Assembly: GCF_014384995.1 (NCBI RefSeq) | Contig: NZ_JACRSY010000016.1 | Span: forward strand, 22,822-86,821 | Reading direction: 5' to 3' | Source: Zhenhengia yiwuensis | GTDB taxonomy: Bacteria > Bacillota > Clostridia > Lachnospirales > Cellulosilyticaceae | Length of the DNA: 64,000 bases | Part shown: piece after piece, positions 27,578 to 37,666 of the stretch | How the letters are laid out: each line of letters opens with the position of its first letter | How positions within the stretch are numbered: the stretch's first letter is position 1 | Position numbers and translations under genes: made by a program | The notes under the pieces: model-generated | Seen by the model: the letters and a program-made list of their open reading frames with translations, nothing else | Databases searched by the model: none | Told to the model about the DNA's origin: nothing

Positions 27578-29134
27578 TTAAATAATTTTAGTTGTCCAGT
27601 CTTCTACATTCCATACATCTGTTACAAAGCTTTCATAAAAGTAAGGTTCATGACATACAAGAACAACTGTACCTTTAAATTCTTTAAGTGCTTTTTCCAG
27701 CTCATCTTTAGCATCCACATCTAAGTGATTTGTTGGTTCGTCTAGAACAAGAAGATTAAGTTCCTGAAGAAGAATTTTGCAAAGACGCACTTTAGCATTT
27801 TCTCCACCTGATAAAACTTTCATAGGGCTTGTAATATGATCTGTTGTAAGGCCACATTTAGCAAGTTCAGAACGTGCTTCATGGTTTGTAAGAGATGGGT
27901 ACTCATTCCAAAGTTCATCAAGTGCAGTATTGTTGTTATCACGAGAGTCTTCTTGAGCAAAGTAACCGTACTCAACATTTTCACCAAATTCTACTTCACC
28001 ACTAATTGGTTTAAGGATACCAAGAAGTGTTTTAAGAAGTGTAGATTTACCAAGACCATTTACACCACAGATAGCAATTTTTTTACCACGTTCAATGTTG
28101 AAATTAAGTGGTTTTGTAAGTGGTTCATCATAACCGATTACAAGGTCACGAGCTTCAATAAGGAAACGGCTAGGTGCTTTAGAGAATTTAAAGTTGAAAG
28201 TAGGCTTGATTTTTTCTTTTGGTTTTTCAATCATTTCCATTTTATCAAGCTGTTTCATACGGCTTTTTGCCATACCTGTTGTAGCAACACGTGCTTTATT
28301 ACGTGCAATAAAGTCTTCAAGTTTATCAATTTCTTTTTGTTGACGTTCATAAGCTTTTTCTTGTTGACGTTTTTTGAGTTCATATAAACGTAAAAACTCA
28401 TCATAGTTACCTACATAACGTGTAAGTTCACAATCCTCTACATGGTAGATGAGGTTACATACATCATTAAGGAATGGAATATCATGTGATACAAGAATAA
28501 AGGCATTGTCGTAGTTTTGAAGGTAGCGCTTAAGCCACTCAATATGGTTAACATCAAGGTAGTTAGTAGGCTCATCCAGAATAAGGATAGTAGGGTTCTG
28601 AAGAAGAAGTTTAGTAAGAAGAACTTTTGTACGTTGACCACCACTTAGTTCGTCTACTTTTTTATCAAGACCAATTTCCCCAAGGCCAAGGCCACTTGCA
28701 ACTTCATCAATCTTTGAATCAATAATATAGAAACCACTTGTATCTAAGATGTTTTGGATTTCTGCTGCATCTTCCATAAGTTTAGTCATTTCTTCGTCAG
28801 AGCAGTCACTCATTTTTTCATAATGGCCAAGCATCTCTTGTTCAAGTGTGAATAAATTATCAAATGCTAAACGTAAGTTATCACGAATAGTTGTACCAGG
28901 AGTAAGTGCAGAATGCTGATCAAGGTAACCAACTGTTACACGGTTTGACCATTCTACAGTACCTTCATCTGGCATAAGCTTACTAGTAATAATATTTAAG
29001 AATGTTGATTTTCCTTCACCATTGGCACCAACTAGAGCAACGTGTTCCCCTTTTAATAAACGAAAAGATACATTTTCTAAAATGCTACGGGAACCAAAGC
29101 CATGAGTTACATTTTTTACTGTTAAAACACTCAT
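27578..29134 (-). CDS. ABC-F family ATPase
   Basis: 518-residue protein with two ABC modules and no membrane segment. Walker A: GANGEGKST and GVNGLGKST. Signatures: LSGGQRTKV and LSGGENAKV. Walker B: LILDEPTNYLD and LVLDEPTNHLD. The modules are joined by a charged linker (about 235-310) typical of ABC-F proteins, which bind the ribosomal E site. Overall it looks like the YkpA/YbiT branch, a housekeeping translation factor rather than an antibiotic-protection protein, but that distinction needs phylogeny. It starts with ATG behind AAAGGAG. Confidence 0.93.
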   Translation of the reverse strand: MSVLTVKNVTHGFGSRSILENVSFRLLKGEHVALVGANGEGKSTFLNIITSKLMPDEGTVEWSNRVTVGYLDQHSALTPGTTIRDNLRLAFDNLFTLEQEMLGHYEKMSDCSDEEMTKLMEDAAEIQNILDTSGFYIIDSKIDEVASGLGLGEIGLDKKVDELSGGQRTKVLLTKLLLQNPTILILDEPTNYLDVNHIEWLKRYLQNYDNAFILVSHDIPFLNDVCNLIYHVEDCELTRYVGNYDEFLRLYELKKRQQEKAYERQQKEIDKLEDFIARNKARVATTGMAKSRMKQLDKMEMIEKPKEKIKPTFNFKFSKAPSRFLIEARDLVIGYDEPLTKPLNFNIERGKKIAICGVNGLGKSTLLKTLLGILKPISGEVEFGENVEYGYFAQEDSRDNNNTALDELWNEYPSLTNHEARSELAKCGLTTDHITSPMKVLSGGENAKVRLCKILLQELNLLVLDEPTNHLDVDAKDELEKALKEFKGTVVLVCHEPYFYESFVTDVWNVEDWTTKII

Positions 29135-29201
29135 ATATTGTCTCCTTTTAATGATTTTTACTTTTCTATGATAATAAAAAAGTCATAAAAAGTAAAATGA
29201 A

Positions 29202-29564
29202 TTAATTGGGAAGAGACAACGTGTATAAAAATAAGCAGAAATAACTTATATGCATTATAGTGATAAGTGTATAAACAATAAGGACTACATTAACGCAGAT
29301 ATGGCAAAGTTTAAGATTACCATTGGGAAGCTCTTCAAGTTTAGCAAGAATATAAATAATAAGGAGCGCAGGAATGATAAGCTTAATTATAATGCTTAGG
29401 AAGGGGTCATCTACCACGCTTACCATGATGCTATTAATCTCTTTGAAAAGGCCTGTCTTAAGGAGCCCAAAGGTAAATACAATATCTACTGCATTAAGAA
29501 TATAAAGAAGTGTGAGCTTGTCACGTAGTTTATCTATGGATAGATCTTTTAGTAGTTTAATCAT
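29202..29564 (-). CDS. Small membrane protein (DUF5658-like)
   Basis: 120-residue protein with about four hydrophobic helices. Start chosen at the ATG behind AGGAGG; the frame extends further upstream without a better site. The first part (LTLLYILNAVDIVFTFGLL) recalls the DUF5658 family pattern in which an N/D pair sits in the first helix. Function is unknown. It is divergent from the fab operon, so the 29565-29700 region serves both directions. Confidence 0.6.
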   Translation of the reverse strand: MIKLLKDLSIDKLRDKLTLLYILNAVDIVFTFGLLKTGLFKEINSIMVSVVDDPFLSIIIKLIIPALLIIYILAKLEELPNGNLKLCHICVNVVLIVYTLITIMHISYFCLFLYTLSLPN

Positions 29565-29628
29565 AGTATACCTCCTATAAGGGAAGTATTGCCAACAAGG
29601 TATAATCTTTAATCCAAAAAAACAATAC

Positions 29629-29657
29629 TTGACAATAGAAATGTTGTTGCATATACT
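29629..29657 (+). promoter_or_regulatory. Promoter of the fatty-acid synthesis operon
   Basis: TTGACA, 17-base spacer, TATACT. A FabT-like site follows 14 bases after the -10, and a weaker one overlaps the -10. Confidence 0.75.
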
Positions 29658-29689
29658 TTGAATATAAAATAATTTGATTAACAAAGTAT
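29653..29689. promoter_or_regulatory. FabT-like operator(s) at the fab promoter
   Basis: AATTTGATTAACAAAGT (29671-29687) resembles the streptococcal FabT dyad, TTTGATTATCAAA in the core. ACTTTGAATATAAAAT just before it is a weaker copy. ATACTTTG (29653) and CAAAGTAT (29682) form an outer inverted repeat. Confidence 0.6.
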
Positions 29690-29716
29690 TAATTCACAAG
29701 AGTGGAGGCGAGAGAT

Positions 29717-30169
29717 TTGCAGAATACTGCAAAAGTAGTCAATGAATTGCTAGTAGAACTATTTAATGAAATTTTAACCATTGAAAAAGCTGCACTCCAA
29801 GAAAGTCCATTTAAGGACTTATCTATTACAGAGATGCATGTTATTGAGGCCATTGGTATGGGCTCAAGAACTATGACGGATGTTGCAGATCAATTAGGGA
29901 TTACAGTAGGTACATTAACTACATCTATTAACCGATTAGTAAAGAAAGAATATGTTACAAGACAGCGTTCAGAAGATGATAGAAGATATGTAGAGATTGC
30001 CTTAGCACATAAAGGAAAGCTTGCATATAGAGTACACGAGAACTTCCATCAAGTTATGGTCAATAACATGATAGATGGGTTATCTAATGAAGATAATGAG
30101 GTGCTCATCGCTTCTTTGACAAGGCTTTCTAATTTCTTTAAAGAGAAGTATCACCTTGTAAAAAAATAG
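29717..30169 (+). CDS. fabT: MarR-family regulator, FabT-like
   Basis: 150-residue winged-helix protein. Start taken as TTG at 29717, spaced well behind GTGGAGGCG. The MarR helix-turn-helix and wing are visible (MTDVADQLGITVGTLTTSINRL; YVTRQRSEDDRRYVEIALAHKG). It is first in a fab operon with the gene order of streptococci, where FabT represses fatty-acid synthesis when bound to acyl-ACP. Sites of the matching type lie at its promoter, so autoregulation is likely. The name rests on context as much as on sequence. Confidence 0.82.
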   Translation: MQNTAKVVNELLVELFNEILTIEKAALQESPFKDLSITEMHVIEAIGMGSRTMTDVADQLGITVGTLTTSINRLVKKEYVTRQRSEDDRRYVEIALAHKGKLAYRVHENFHQVMVNNMIDGLSNEDNEVLIASLTRLSNFFKEKYHLVKK

Positions 30170-30186
30170 AAAGGAGTGATACAGCC

Positions 30187-31152
30187 ATGTATGGAGTAAA
30201 ACTTTTAGGAGTGGGAAAGGCAGTGCCTAAGTATTGTATGACTAATGAGGATATGTCAAAGGTTGTAGATACGTCAGATGAATGGATTACATCTAGAACA
30301 GGCATTAGCCAAAGATATCTTTCAACGGGCGAAAGTACGACTGATCTTGCAGTCACTGCAGCAAAAGAAGCTCTTGAAAGAGCCAATATAAACGCTTCAG
30401 ATATTGATCTTATTATAGTAGCAACTATTACACCTGATTATGTTATGCCAAGTGTAGCTTGTAGAGTACAGGCAGCTATAGGGGCTGGACATGCTACAGC
30501 TTTTGATATAGCAGCTGCGTGTAGCGGATTTTTATATGGAGCTAAAATTGGAACAGATGCTATTAAGGCAGGTTCAGCAACTAATGTGCTTGTTATAGGA
30601 GCTGAAGTGCTTAGTAAGACTGTAGACTGGACAGATAGAGGAACATGTGTGTTGTTTGGAGATGGAGCGGGTGCTGCAATTTTTTCTAAACATCATAAAA
30701 ATCACATAATTAATATCTATACTGAGAGTAATGGTGCGGGCGGCCATGTGCTGACCTTACCTGGGACAAGTCTTAAAAATTGTGTAGTTCAAGAAGAACC
30801 TCGCTCACCTTATATGTACATGGATGGTAGGGCAGTTTATAAGTTTGCAACAACTGTTGTACCAACAAGTATAGAGAAAGTATTAGAAGGTACCTCATAT
30901 GCATTAGAAGATATCCGCTATTTTATTTTACATCAAGCGAATTCTAGAATTATGGATAGTGTAGCTAAAAAATTAGGTGTACCATCTGACAAGTTCTTTA
31001 AGAATTTAAATCAATATGGTAATACTTCATCTGCAAGTATTCCAATGGCACTTTATGATGCGGCACAGCAGCTAAATTCAGGAGATGCCATTGTGCTTAG
31101 TGGGTTTGGTGGTGGACTTACATGGGGCAGTATGCTCCTTACATGGGATTAG
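30187..31152 (+). CDS. fabH: 3-oxoacyl-ACP synthase III
   Basis: 321 residues. The catalytic triad is intact: C112 in AAACSGFLYG, H249 in LHQANSR and N279 in NTSSAS. It starts fatty-acid elongation by condensing acetyl-CoA (or a branched primer) with malonyl-ACP. The start follows AAAGGAGTG, 17 bases after the regulator. Primer preference cannot be read. Confidence 0.97.
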   Translation: MYGVKLLGVGKAVPKYCMTNEDMSKVVDTSDEWITSRTGISQRYLSTGESTTDLAVTAAKEALERANINASDIDLIIVATITPDYVMPSVACRVQAAIGAGHATAFDIAAACSGFLYGAKIGTDAIKAGSATNVLVIGAEVLSKTVDWTDRGTCVLFGDGAGAAIFSKHHKNHIINIYTESNGAGGHVLTLPGTSLKNCVVQEEPRSPYMYMDGRAVYKFATTVVPTSIEKVLEGTSYALEDIRYFILHQANSRIMDSVAKKLGVPSDKFFKNLNQYGNTSSASIPMALYDAAQQLNSGDAIVLSGFGGGLTWGSMLLTWD

Positions 31153-31221
31153 TTCCTATTAGGCCTTAGGGCTTTAAGGATATATAAATTATTAAACATT
31201 AAACTTTAGGAGGATTTGAAA

Positions 31222-31449
31222 ATGGTATTAGAAAAATTACAAGAAATCGTAGCAGACAAATTAGGAGTAGACGCTTCAGAAGTAGTTGAAACAGCACGTT
31301 TCAAAGAAGATTTAGAAGCAGATTCATTAGACTTATTTGAAGTTGTTATGGCTCTTGAAGATGAATTTGGTGTATCTATTTCAAACGAAGATGTTGAAGG
31401 TATTAAAACAGTAGGTGATGCTGTTAACTACATCACAGAAAGACAATAA
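31222..31449 (+). CDS. acpP: Acyl carrier protein
   Basis: 75-residue acidic helical protein. The phosphopantetheine attachment site is Ser35 in [10 protein letters not shown]. Start taken at the ATG behind AGGAGG; an in-frame TTG six bases upstream is less well placed. It carries all intermediates of the pathway encoded around it. Confidence 0.97.
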   Translation: MVLEKLQEIVADKLGVDASEVVETARFKEDLEADSLDLFEVVMALEDEFGVSISNEDVEGIKTVGDAVNYITERQ

Positions 31450-31485
31450 AGAGTTGTTAAGCAGATTAAATAAGGAGATTGAAGT

Positions 31486-32412
31486 ATGAACAAGATATGC
31501 GATATGTTAAACATTCAATATCCTATTTTCCAAGGTGCCATGGCATGGATCGCTGACCATGCCATAGCAGCTGCTGTATCAGAGGCAGGGGGATTAGGGA
31601 TTATTGCAGCAGGTAATGCACCCGCTGACTGGCTTAGAGCAGAGATTAGAGCTTTAAAAGAGATTACAAGCAAACCATTTGGAGTAAATATTATGCTCCT
31701 TAGCCCACATGCTGAAGATGTTGCTAAAGTTGTAGTAGAAGAAGGTGTAACAATCGTTACTACAGGTGCAGGCGATCCTAGTAAATACATGAATATGTGG
31801 AAAGAAGCAGGTATTAAAGTTATTCCAGTTGTGCCATCAGTAGCCCTTGCAAGAAGAATGGAAAAACAAGGTGCAGATGCAGTTGTAGTTGAAGGCTGTG
31901 AAGCAGGTGGGCATATTGGTGAACTTACAACTATGGTACTTACACCACAAGTTGTAGATGCAGTAAATATTCCAGTTATTGCAGCAGGCGGTATTGCAGA
32001 TCATAGAGGGTTTGCAGCAGCTATGATGCTTGGAGCAGACGCTGTTCAAATTGGAACAAGATTCTTAGTAGCTAAAGAATGTACAGTACATGAAAACTAC
32101 AAACAACGTGTACTTAAAGCAAGTGATATTGATACTGTAGTAACAGGAAGAAGTACAGGACATCCAGTAAGAGCACTTAGAAACAAGCTTTCAAGAGAGT
32201 TTGCTAAACGTGAAAAAGAAGGTGCAAGTGTAGAAGAACTTGAAGCATTAGGTGCAGGTGGATTAAGACTTGCTGTAGTTGAAGGTGACGTGATTAACGG
32301 AACTGTTATGTCAGGTCAAATTGCTGGTATGATTAAACAAGAACAAACAGCAAAAGAAATGATTGAAGAAATCATGACAGAAGGCAACAGAGTATTAGCG
32401 CAGATAGGTTAA
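31486..32412 (+). CDS. fabK: Enoyl-ACP reductase II (FMN)
   Basis: 308-residue FMN-dependent TIM-barrel reductase of the FabK/nitronate monooxygenase superfamily. It shows QYPIFQGAMAWIA at the N-terminus, VVVEGCEAGGHIGE and IAAGGIADHRG. Position between acpP and fabD, as in streptococci, supports FabK rather than a nitronate oxidase. It carries out the last reduction of each cycle. It replaces FabI, which would give resistance to triclosan-type inhibitors. Confidence 0.95.
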   Translation: MNKICDMLNIQYPIFQGAMAWIADHAIAAAVSEAGGLGIIAAGNAPADWLRAEIRALKEITSKPFGVNIMLLSPHAEDVAKVVVEEGVTIVTTGAGDPSKYMNMWKEAGIKVIPVVPSVALARRMEKQGADAVVVEGCEAGGHIGELTTMVLTPQVVDAVNIPVIAAGGIADHRGFAAAMMLGADAVQIGTRFLVAKECTVHENYKQRVLKASDIDTVVTGRSTGHPVRALRNKLSREFAKREKEGASVEELEALGAGGLRLAVVEGDVINGTVMSGQIAGMIKQEQTAKEMIEEIMTEGNRVLAQIG

Positions 32413-32420
32413 TAGAAAAA

Positions 32421-32453
32421 ATACTTTGAATTTAAAACTTTGAAAATCAAACT
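32421..32453. promoter_or_regulatory. Second FabT-like operator, upstream of fabD
   Basis: ACTTTGAAAATCAAACT (32437-32453) has arms ACTTTGA and TCAAACT, matching in six of seven positions. ACTTTGAATTTAAAACT lies directly upstream as a weaker tandem copy. The site is in the 59-base gap between fabK and fabD, suggesting an internal control point. Confidence 0.55.
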
Positions 32454-32471
32454 AGAGGTAGGGTGGTAAAA

Positions 32472-33413
32472 ATGAAAATCGCATTCTTATTTTCAGGTCA
32501 AGGTGTGCAGTACGCAGGTATGGGTAAAAATTTATACGAACATTATACAGAGAGCAAAGAAGCTTTCGACTGTGCTTCAGACATATTAGATTGGGATATT
32601 AAAGAAGTATGTTTTGAAGACAAAAACGCACTTATTAATCAAACACGTTATACGCAAGCTGCACTTTTTACCACAAGTATTGCTGCCTTTAATGCTGCAA
32701 AGACACAAGGTATTGTGCCTTCAGCGGTACTAGGATTTAGCTTAGGAGAATACAGCGCTTTAGTAGCAAGCGGAGCGTTGAACTTTGAACAAGCACTTAA
32801 ACTTGTAGATAAGAGAGCCTTTTATATGGATGAATGTGCCAAAGAAAGAGATGGAGGTATGGCAGCTGTTATTGGACTTCAAAAAGAAATGATTGATGAA
32901 GTATGTCAATGTATTCAAAATGAAGGATTGGAACTAGTAGTAGCAAATGATAACTGCCCAGGTCAAGTAGTTATCTCAGGTGAAAAGACAGCAATTGAAA
33001 AGGCTACCCCACTTTTAAAAGAAAGAGGTGCAAGGCGCATCATGCCGCTTAATGTAAGTGGAGCGTTCCATAGTCCACTTATGGAGGAAGCAGCAAAGAA
33101 CTTAAAAGAAGAACTTATACACTTTAACTTTAATGAAGTTACAACACCTATTATCAGTAATGTTACAGCTTCTTATATGAATAAAGATGAAGTGATTGAA
33201 AATATTCCACTTCAAATCGTAAAAGGTGTACGTTTTAGAGAAAGTATTGAAAAACTTATTGAAGAAGGGTTTGATACTTTTATTGAGATTGGTGTTAAGA
33301 AAACACTTTGTAATTTTGTAAGCAAAATTTCATCGGATGTTAAAGTGCTTAATATAGAAGATGAAGCATCATTACAAAATGTATTGGAATTTTTAGGAGG
33401 CAAGCAATGTTAA
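32472..33413 (+). CDS. fabD: Malonyl-CoA:ACP transacylase
   Basis: 313 residues. The nucleophile is Ser90 in GFSLGEYSAL and the partner His200 in AFHSPLM; FSGQGVQYAGMG is near the N-terminus. It transfers malonyl from CoA to ACP. Start chosen at the ATG behind AGAGGTAGGG rather than the upstream in-frame GTG. Its last seven bases overlap fabG. Confidence 0.97.
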   Translation: MKIAFLFSGQGVQYAGMGKNLYEHYTESKEAFDCASDILDWDIKEVCFEDKNALINQTRYTQAALFTTSIAAFNAAKTQGIVPSAVLGFSLGEYSALVASGALNFEQALKLVDKRAFYMDECAKERDGGMAAVIGLQKEMIDEVCQCIQNEGLELVVANDNCPGQVVISGEKTAIEKATPLLKERGARRIMPLNVSGAFHSPLMEEAAKNLKEELIHFNFNEVTTPIISNVTASYMNKDEVIENIPLQIVKGVRFRESIEKLIEEGFDTFIEIGVKKTLCNFVSKISSDVKVLNIEDEASLQNVLEFLGGKQC

Positions 33414-34150
33414 AAGATAAAGTAGCAGTTATTACAGGTAGTAGTAGCGGGATTGGTAAAGAAATTGCACATACATTTGCAAAGAATGGTGCCAAAGTTG
33501 TAGTAAACTATCCATTTGAAAGATCAGCTGCTGAGGCAGAAGCTGTAGTAGAAGAAATCAAATCAAATGGTGGTGAGGCGATAGCTGTTATGGCAGACGT
33601 TTCAAACTTTGAACAAGCAAAAGAGCTTATGAAAATAGCAGTAGATACATTTGGGGCGTTAGATATTCTTGTAAACAATGCGGGGATTACAAGAGATATG
33701 CTTCTTCTAAGAATGACAGAAGAGGAATTTGATAACGTTATCAATATCAACTTAAAAGGTGTATTTAACTGCATGAAACATGCAACACGTATCATGATGA
33801 AAAAAGGCGGAAGCATTATCAATATGTCTTCTGTAGTAGGACTTCATGGTAACATTGGTCAATGTAATTACTCAGCATCTAAAGCAGGTGTAGTAGGTAT
33901 GACAAAATCAGCGGCAAAAGAATTTGCGTCTAAAAGCCTACGTGTAAATGCTATCGCACCAGGATTCATTGTATCTAATATGACAGATAAACTTCCAGAA
34001 GCAATTAAAGAAAATACACTTAAAGGTATACCGCTTAATCGCTTTGGAAATGTCCAAGAAGTAGCAAATGTAGCATTATTCTTAGCAAGTGATTTATCAA
34101 GTTATGTAACAGGCGAAGTCATCAAAGTTGATGGCGGCATGGCTATGTAA
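33407..34150 (+). CDS. fabG: 3-oxoacyl-ACP reductase
   Basis: 247-residue short-chain dehydrogenase. It shows the NADP loop TGSSSGIGKEIA, NNAG and the catalytic Ser142, Tyr155 and Lys159 (YSASK). The C-terminus is SSYVTGEVIKVDGGMAM. It reduces the 3-keto group in each elongation round. The overlap with fabD indicates coupled translation. Confidence 0.97.
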   Translation: MLKDKVAVITGSSSGIGKEIAHTFAKNGAKVVVNYPFERSAAEAEAVVEEIKSNGGEAIAVMADVSNFEQAKELMKIAVDTFGALDILVNNAGITRDMLLLRMTEEEFDNVININLKGVFNCMKHATRIMMKKGGSIINMSSVVGLHGNIGQCNYSASKAGVVGMTKSAAKEFASKSLRVNAIAPGFIVSNMTDKLPEAIKENTLKGIPLNRFGNVQEVANVALFLASDLSSYVTGEVIKVDGGMAM

Positions 34151-34170
34151 TTTTAATGAGGAGGAAAACC

Positions 34171-35415
34171 ATGCAAAATAGAGTTGTTATTACAGGTATT
34201 GGAGTTGTATCACCGCTAGGTAACACAAAAGAGGAGTTTTGGAACAACCTTAAAGAAGGTGTATGCGGTATTAATCGTATTAGCAAATTTGAATTAACAG
34301 AAGGTTATGATGTTACACTTGCGGCTGAGGTAAAAGACTTTGATGCAAGTAAATATATAGAAAAAAGAGAAGTACGTAGATTAGATCTTTTCTCTCAATA
34401 TGCTATTTATGCAGCAAAAGAAGCTCTGCAAGATGCAGGCATTGATATGGCAGAAGAAGATGCTACAAAGGTAGGCGTTATCGTAGGTTCAGGTATTGGT
34501 GGTCTTGGCACTATTGAATCAGGAATGAAGACACTTTTGGAAAGAGGACCAAAACGTGTTTCTCCGTTATTTATTCCTATGGTTATTTCTAATATGGGAG
34601 CCGGTAATGTAGCTATTTATACAGGAGCAAAAGGTATTTGCACAAGTATGGTGACAGCATGTGCTACAGGTACCCATTGTATTGGGGAAGCATACCGTGC
34701 GCTTCAAAAAGGAACCAATAATGTCATTTTAGCAGGTGGTGCTGAAGCATCTATTACACCTATGGGTATCGCATCCTTCCAATCACTTACTGCATTATCT
34801 AAGTCAGAGGATCCGAAACGTGCCTCTATCCCATTTGATAAAGAAAGAAATGGGTTTGTTATGGGTGAAGGAGCAGGAATCGTTGTAATGGAAACATTAG
34901 AGCATGCTTTAAATAGAGGTGCAAATATTTTAGCTGAAGTAGTAGGTTATGGTGCTACAGGCGATGCTTATCACATTACTTCGCCAGATCCAGAAGGTGA
35001 GGGTGCTGCAAGAGCTATGGCAGAGGCTATTAATGAAGCGGGTATTACACCAGATGCTGTAGGTTACATCAATGCACATGGAACAAGTACAGAGTATAAT
35101 GATAAATTTGAAACACTAGCTATTAAAAAAGTGTTTGGTGAGGATACAAAAGTAGCAATAAGTTCTACAAAATCTATGACAGGACACCTTTTAGGTGCTG
35201 CTGGTGCGGTAGAAGTCATTGCCATTGCTAAAGCGTTAGAGGAAGGCTTTATTCCGCCAACTATTGGATATGAAGTACCAGATGAAGAGTGTGACCTTGA
35301 TTATGTACCCAATATAGGGAGGGTAGCAGAACTTGAATATGCACTCAGCAACTCACTCGGATTTGGAGGTCATAACGGAACAATTCTTCTTAAAAAGTGG
35401 AAAGGGGAAGTATAA
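34171..35415 (+). CDS. fabF: 3-oxoacyl-ACP synthase II
   Basis: 414 residues. Catalytic Cys164 lies in TACATGTHC, and the two His residues in HGTSTEYND and TGHLLGAAGA. It catalyses condensation in elongation and temperature adjustment. Start chosen at the ATG behind GAGGAGG. The stop TAA shares its last base with the accB start. Confidence 0.97.
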   Translation: MQNRVVITGIGVVSPLGNTKEEFWNNLKEGVCGINRISKFELTEGYDVTLAAEVKDFDASKYIEKREVRRLDLFSQYAIYAAKEALQDAGIDMAEEDATKVGVIVGSGIGGLGTIESGMKTLLERGPKRVSPLFIPMVISNMGAGNVAIYTGAKGICTSMVTACATGTHCIGEAYRALQKGTNNVILAGGAEASITPMGIASFQSLTALSKSEDPKRASIPFDKERNGFVMGEGAGIVVMETLEHALNRGANILAEVVGYGATGDAYHITSPDPEGEGAARAMAEAINEAGITPDAVGYINAHGTSTEYNDKFETLAIKKVFGEDTKVAISSTKSMTGHLLGAAGAVEVIAIAKALEEGFIPPTIGYEVPDEECDLDYVPNIGRVAELEYALSNSLGFGGHNGTILLKKWKGEV

Positions 35416-35858
35416 TGGATATTAAACTTGTTAAAGAGCTTATGAATGAATTTAAAGACTCAGATCTTACAAAAGTTAAGCTTAAAAACGATGAGTTTGA
35501 AATTGAAATTGAACGTACGGCACAAGTAGTGCCTATGGCAACACCAAGTGTAGCACCAACCACGCAGCAAGTAGCAACCACGCAGATTAATATTGAGACT
35601 CCAGCAGAGGTTAAGTCCGAAGATGGTTATGAAGTAAAAGCGCCTATGGTAGGGACCTTCTATTCTTCAAGTGCACCTGATAAGCCTGAGTTTGTAACAG
35701 TAGGCTCTAAGGTGAAAAAAGGAGATACTATCTGCATTATTGAAGCCATGAAACTTATGAATGAAGTAGAAGCAGATAGAGATGGTGAGATTGTAGAAAT
35801 TTTAGTAGAAAATGAAGAGATGGTTGAGTTTGACCAACCACTATTTATCATTAGATAA
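35415..35858 (+). CDS. accB: Biotin carboxyl carrier protein of acetyl-CoA carboxylase
   Basis: 147 residues. An N-terminal helix is followed by a Pro/Thr/Ala/Gln-rich linker (about 35-75) and a biotinyl domain with the biotin-accepting Lys113 in EAMKLMNEV. It carries CO2 between AccC and AccDA. Start taken at the ATG behind AAAGGGGAAG, overlapping fabF by one base. Confidence 0.97.
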   Translation: MDIKLVKELMNEFKDSDLTKVKLKNDEFEIEIERTAQVVPMATPSVAPTTQQVATTQINIETPAEVKSEDGYEVKAPMVGTFYSSSAPDKPEFVTVGSKVKKGDTICIIEAMKLMNEVEADRDGEIVEILVENEEMVEFDQPLFIIR

Positions 35859-35869
35859 GGAGAGGTGAC

Positions 35870-36292
35870 ATGTTAAACACACAACAAATTATGGAAATCA
35901 TCCCTCATAGATATCCATTTTTATTAGTAGATAAAGCTGAAATTCATGAAGATGGTAGGGGGGCTACGGGGTATAAGAATGTAACGATGAATGAACCATT
36001 TTTCCAGGGGCATTTTCCAGGTCTTCCTGTAATGCCAGGTGTTCTTATTATAGAAGCGCTTGCGCAAGTGGGTGCGATTGCTATTCTTTCACAAGAAGAA
36101 TTTAAAGGAAAAGTAGCTTTCTTTGGTGGTATTAAAGAAGCACGCTTTAAAGAGAAAGTTGTTCCAGGTGATACTTTAAAGCTGGAGTGTAAACTTGTTA
36201 AACAAAGAGGACCTATTGGAATTGGAGAAGCAGTAGCAACTGTAGATGGAAAAGTAGTAGCAAAAGCAGAATTAACATTTGCTATAGGCTAG
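35870..36292 (+). CDS. fabZ: 3-hydroxyacyl-ACP dehydratase
   Basis: 140-residue hot-dog enzyme. Catalytic His48 lies in [13 protein letters not shown] and Glu62 in IIEALAQ; the N-terminus has [12 protein letters not shown]. It dehydrates 3-hydroxyacyl-ACP. There is no FabM or FabN in this cluster, so the route to unsaturated fatty acids is not shown here. The start follows GGAGAGG. Confidence 0.97.
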   Translation: MLNTQQIMEIIPHRYPFLLVDKAEIHEDGRGATGYKNVTMNEPFFQGHFPGLPVMPGVLIIEALAQVGAIAILSQEEFKGKVAFFGGIKEARFKEKVVPGDTLKLECKLVKQRGPIGIGEAVATVDGKVVAKAELTFAIG

Positions 36293-36300
36293 GAGGTATC

Positions 36301-37662
36301 ATGGTGATAAGCAAAGTATTAGTTGCTAACAGAGGTGAGATTGCTGTACGTATTATTAGAGCATGTCGTGAGATGAATATTGAGACAGTAGCCATTTACT
36401 CAACAGCAGATAAAGATTCACTTCATGTGAAGTTAGCAGATGAAGCTGTATGTATCGGTAAACCTTTGCCAAGAGATAGTTACTTAAATATAGAGAGCAT
36501 TATTACAGCGGCAGTTTTAACTGGGGCAGATGCTATCCATCCTGGTTTTGGATTCTTATCGGAGAATGCTAAATTTGCCCGTATATGTCGTGAATGCAAT
36601 ATTAAGTTCATTGGACCAACACCAGAAATGATTGAACTTATGGGAGATAAAGCACGTGCACGTCAAATGATGATTGAAGCAGATGTGCCTGTTGTACCTG
36701 GTTCGGAGGGCACTATAGATACTGCCCAAGATGCAAGAGTGCTTGCTAAATGTATTGGTTATCCTGTTATTTTAAAAGCAGTAGCAGGTGGCGGTGGACG
36801 TGGTATGCGTATTGTATGGAATGAATCCGAAATTGAAATGGCTTTTAATACAGCAAGGAATGAGGCACTTTCAGCTTTTGGTGATGGAAGTATGTATTTA
36901 GAAAAATATATTGTAGAACCAAGACATATTGAGTTTCAGATTTTAGGTGATGCTTATGGTAATGTTGTACATCTAGGCGAAAGAGACTGCTCACTTCAAA
37001 GAAGACATCAGAAGGTCATTGAGGAAGCACCATCACCTTGCATATCACCAGCACTTCGTAAGAAGATGGGTGAAGCAGCCATAAGAGCAGCAAAAGCTGT
37101 AAAATATGAAAATGCAGGTACAATAGAGTTTATTTTAGATAAAGATAGAAACTTCTTCTTTATTGAGATGAACACACGTATTCAGGTAGAACATCCTGTT
37201 ACAGAAATGATTACAGGTATAGATTTAATACGTGAACAAATTAGAATTGCATCAGGGGAACGCTTACAGTTTACTAATAAAGATATCCAGATTAAAGGTC
37301 ATGCTATTGAATGTCGTATTAATGCAGAGAATCCTAAACTTAACTTTAGACCTTGTGCAGGTAAAATTGTAGAGCTTCATTTACCAGGCGGTAGAGGTGT
37401 ACGTGTAGATACAGCTATTTATCCAGGATATAGTGTACCACCGACGTATGATTCTATGCTGGCAAAGATTATTGCTTATGGAGATACACGCGAGGAAGCA
37501 CTTAGTATTATGAGGCGTGCGCTTGCTGAAGCTGTTATAGAAGGCATTGATACCAATATTGATTTCCAATATGATCTTATTCATACAGATGCATTCAATG
37601 AAGGATACTTTGACACATCTTTTATAGAAAAGAATTTAGATTCAATTTTAGGAGAGGAGTAG
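36301..37662 (+). CDS. accC: Acetyl-CoA carboxylase, biotin carboxylase subunit
   Basis: 453-residue ATP-grasp enzyme: [31 protein letters not shown], the Gly-rich loop [26 protein letters not shown] and [14 protein letters not shown]. It carboxylates biotin on AccB. The start ATG follows AGGAGG with a second in-frame start (GTG) next to it. Confidence 0.97.
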   Translation: MVISKVLVANRGEIAVRIIRACREMNIETVAIYSTADKDSLHVKLADEAVCIGKPLPRDSYLNIESIITAAVLTGADAIHPGFGFLSENAKFARICRECNIKFIGPTPEMIELMGDKARARQMMIEADVPVVPGSEGTIDTAQDARVLAKCIGYPVILKAVAGGGGRGMRIVWNESEIEMAFNTARNEALSAFGDGSMYLEKYIVEPRHIEFQILGDAYGNVVHLGERDCSLQRRHQKVIEEAPSPCISPALRKKMGEAAIRAAKAVKYENAGTIEFILDKDRNFFFIEMNTRIQVEHPVTEMITGIDLIREQIRIASGERLQFTNKDIQIKGHAIECRINAENPKLNFRPCAGKIVELHLPGGRGVRVDTAIYPGYSVPPTYDSMLAKIIAYGDTREEALSIMRRALAEAVIEGIDTNIDFQYDLIHTDAFNEGYFDTSFIEKNLDSILGEE

Positions 37663-37666
37663 TCGT

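Noticed and set aside
27836..28387. 183-codon plus-strand ORF opposite the ABC-F gene
   Set aside because: Phe/Cys/Thr-rich composition typical of the antisense of a real gene; no ribosome-binding site; the ABC-F frame is certain.
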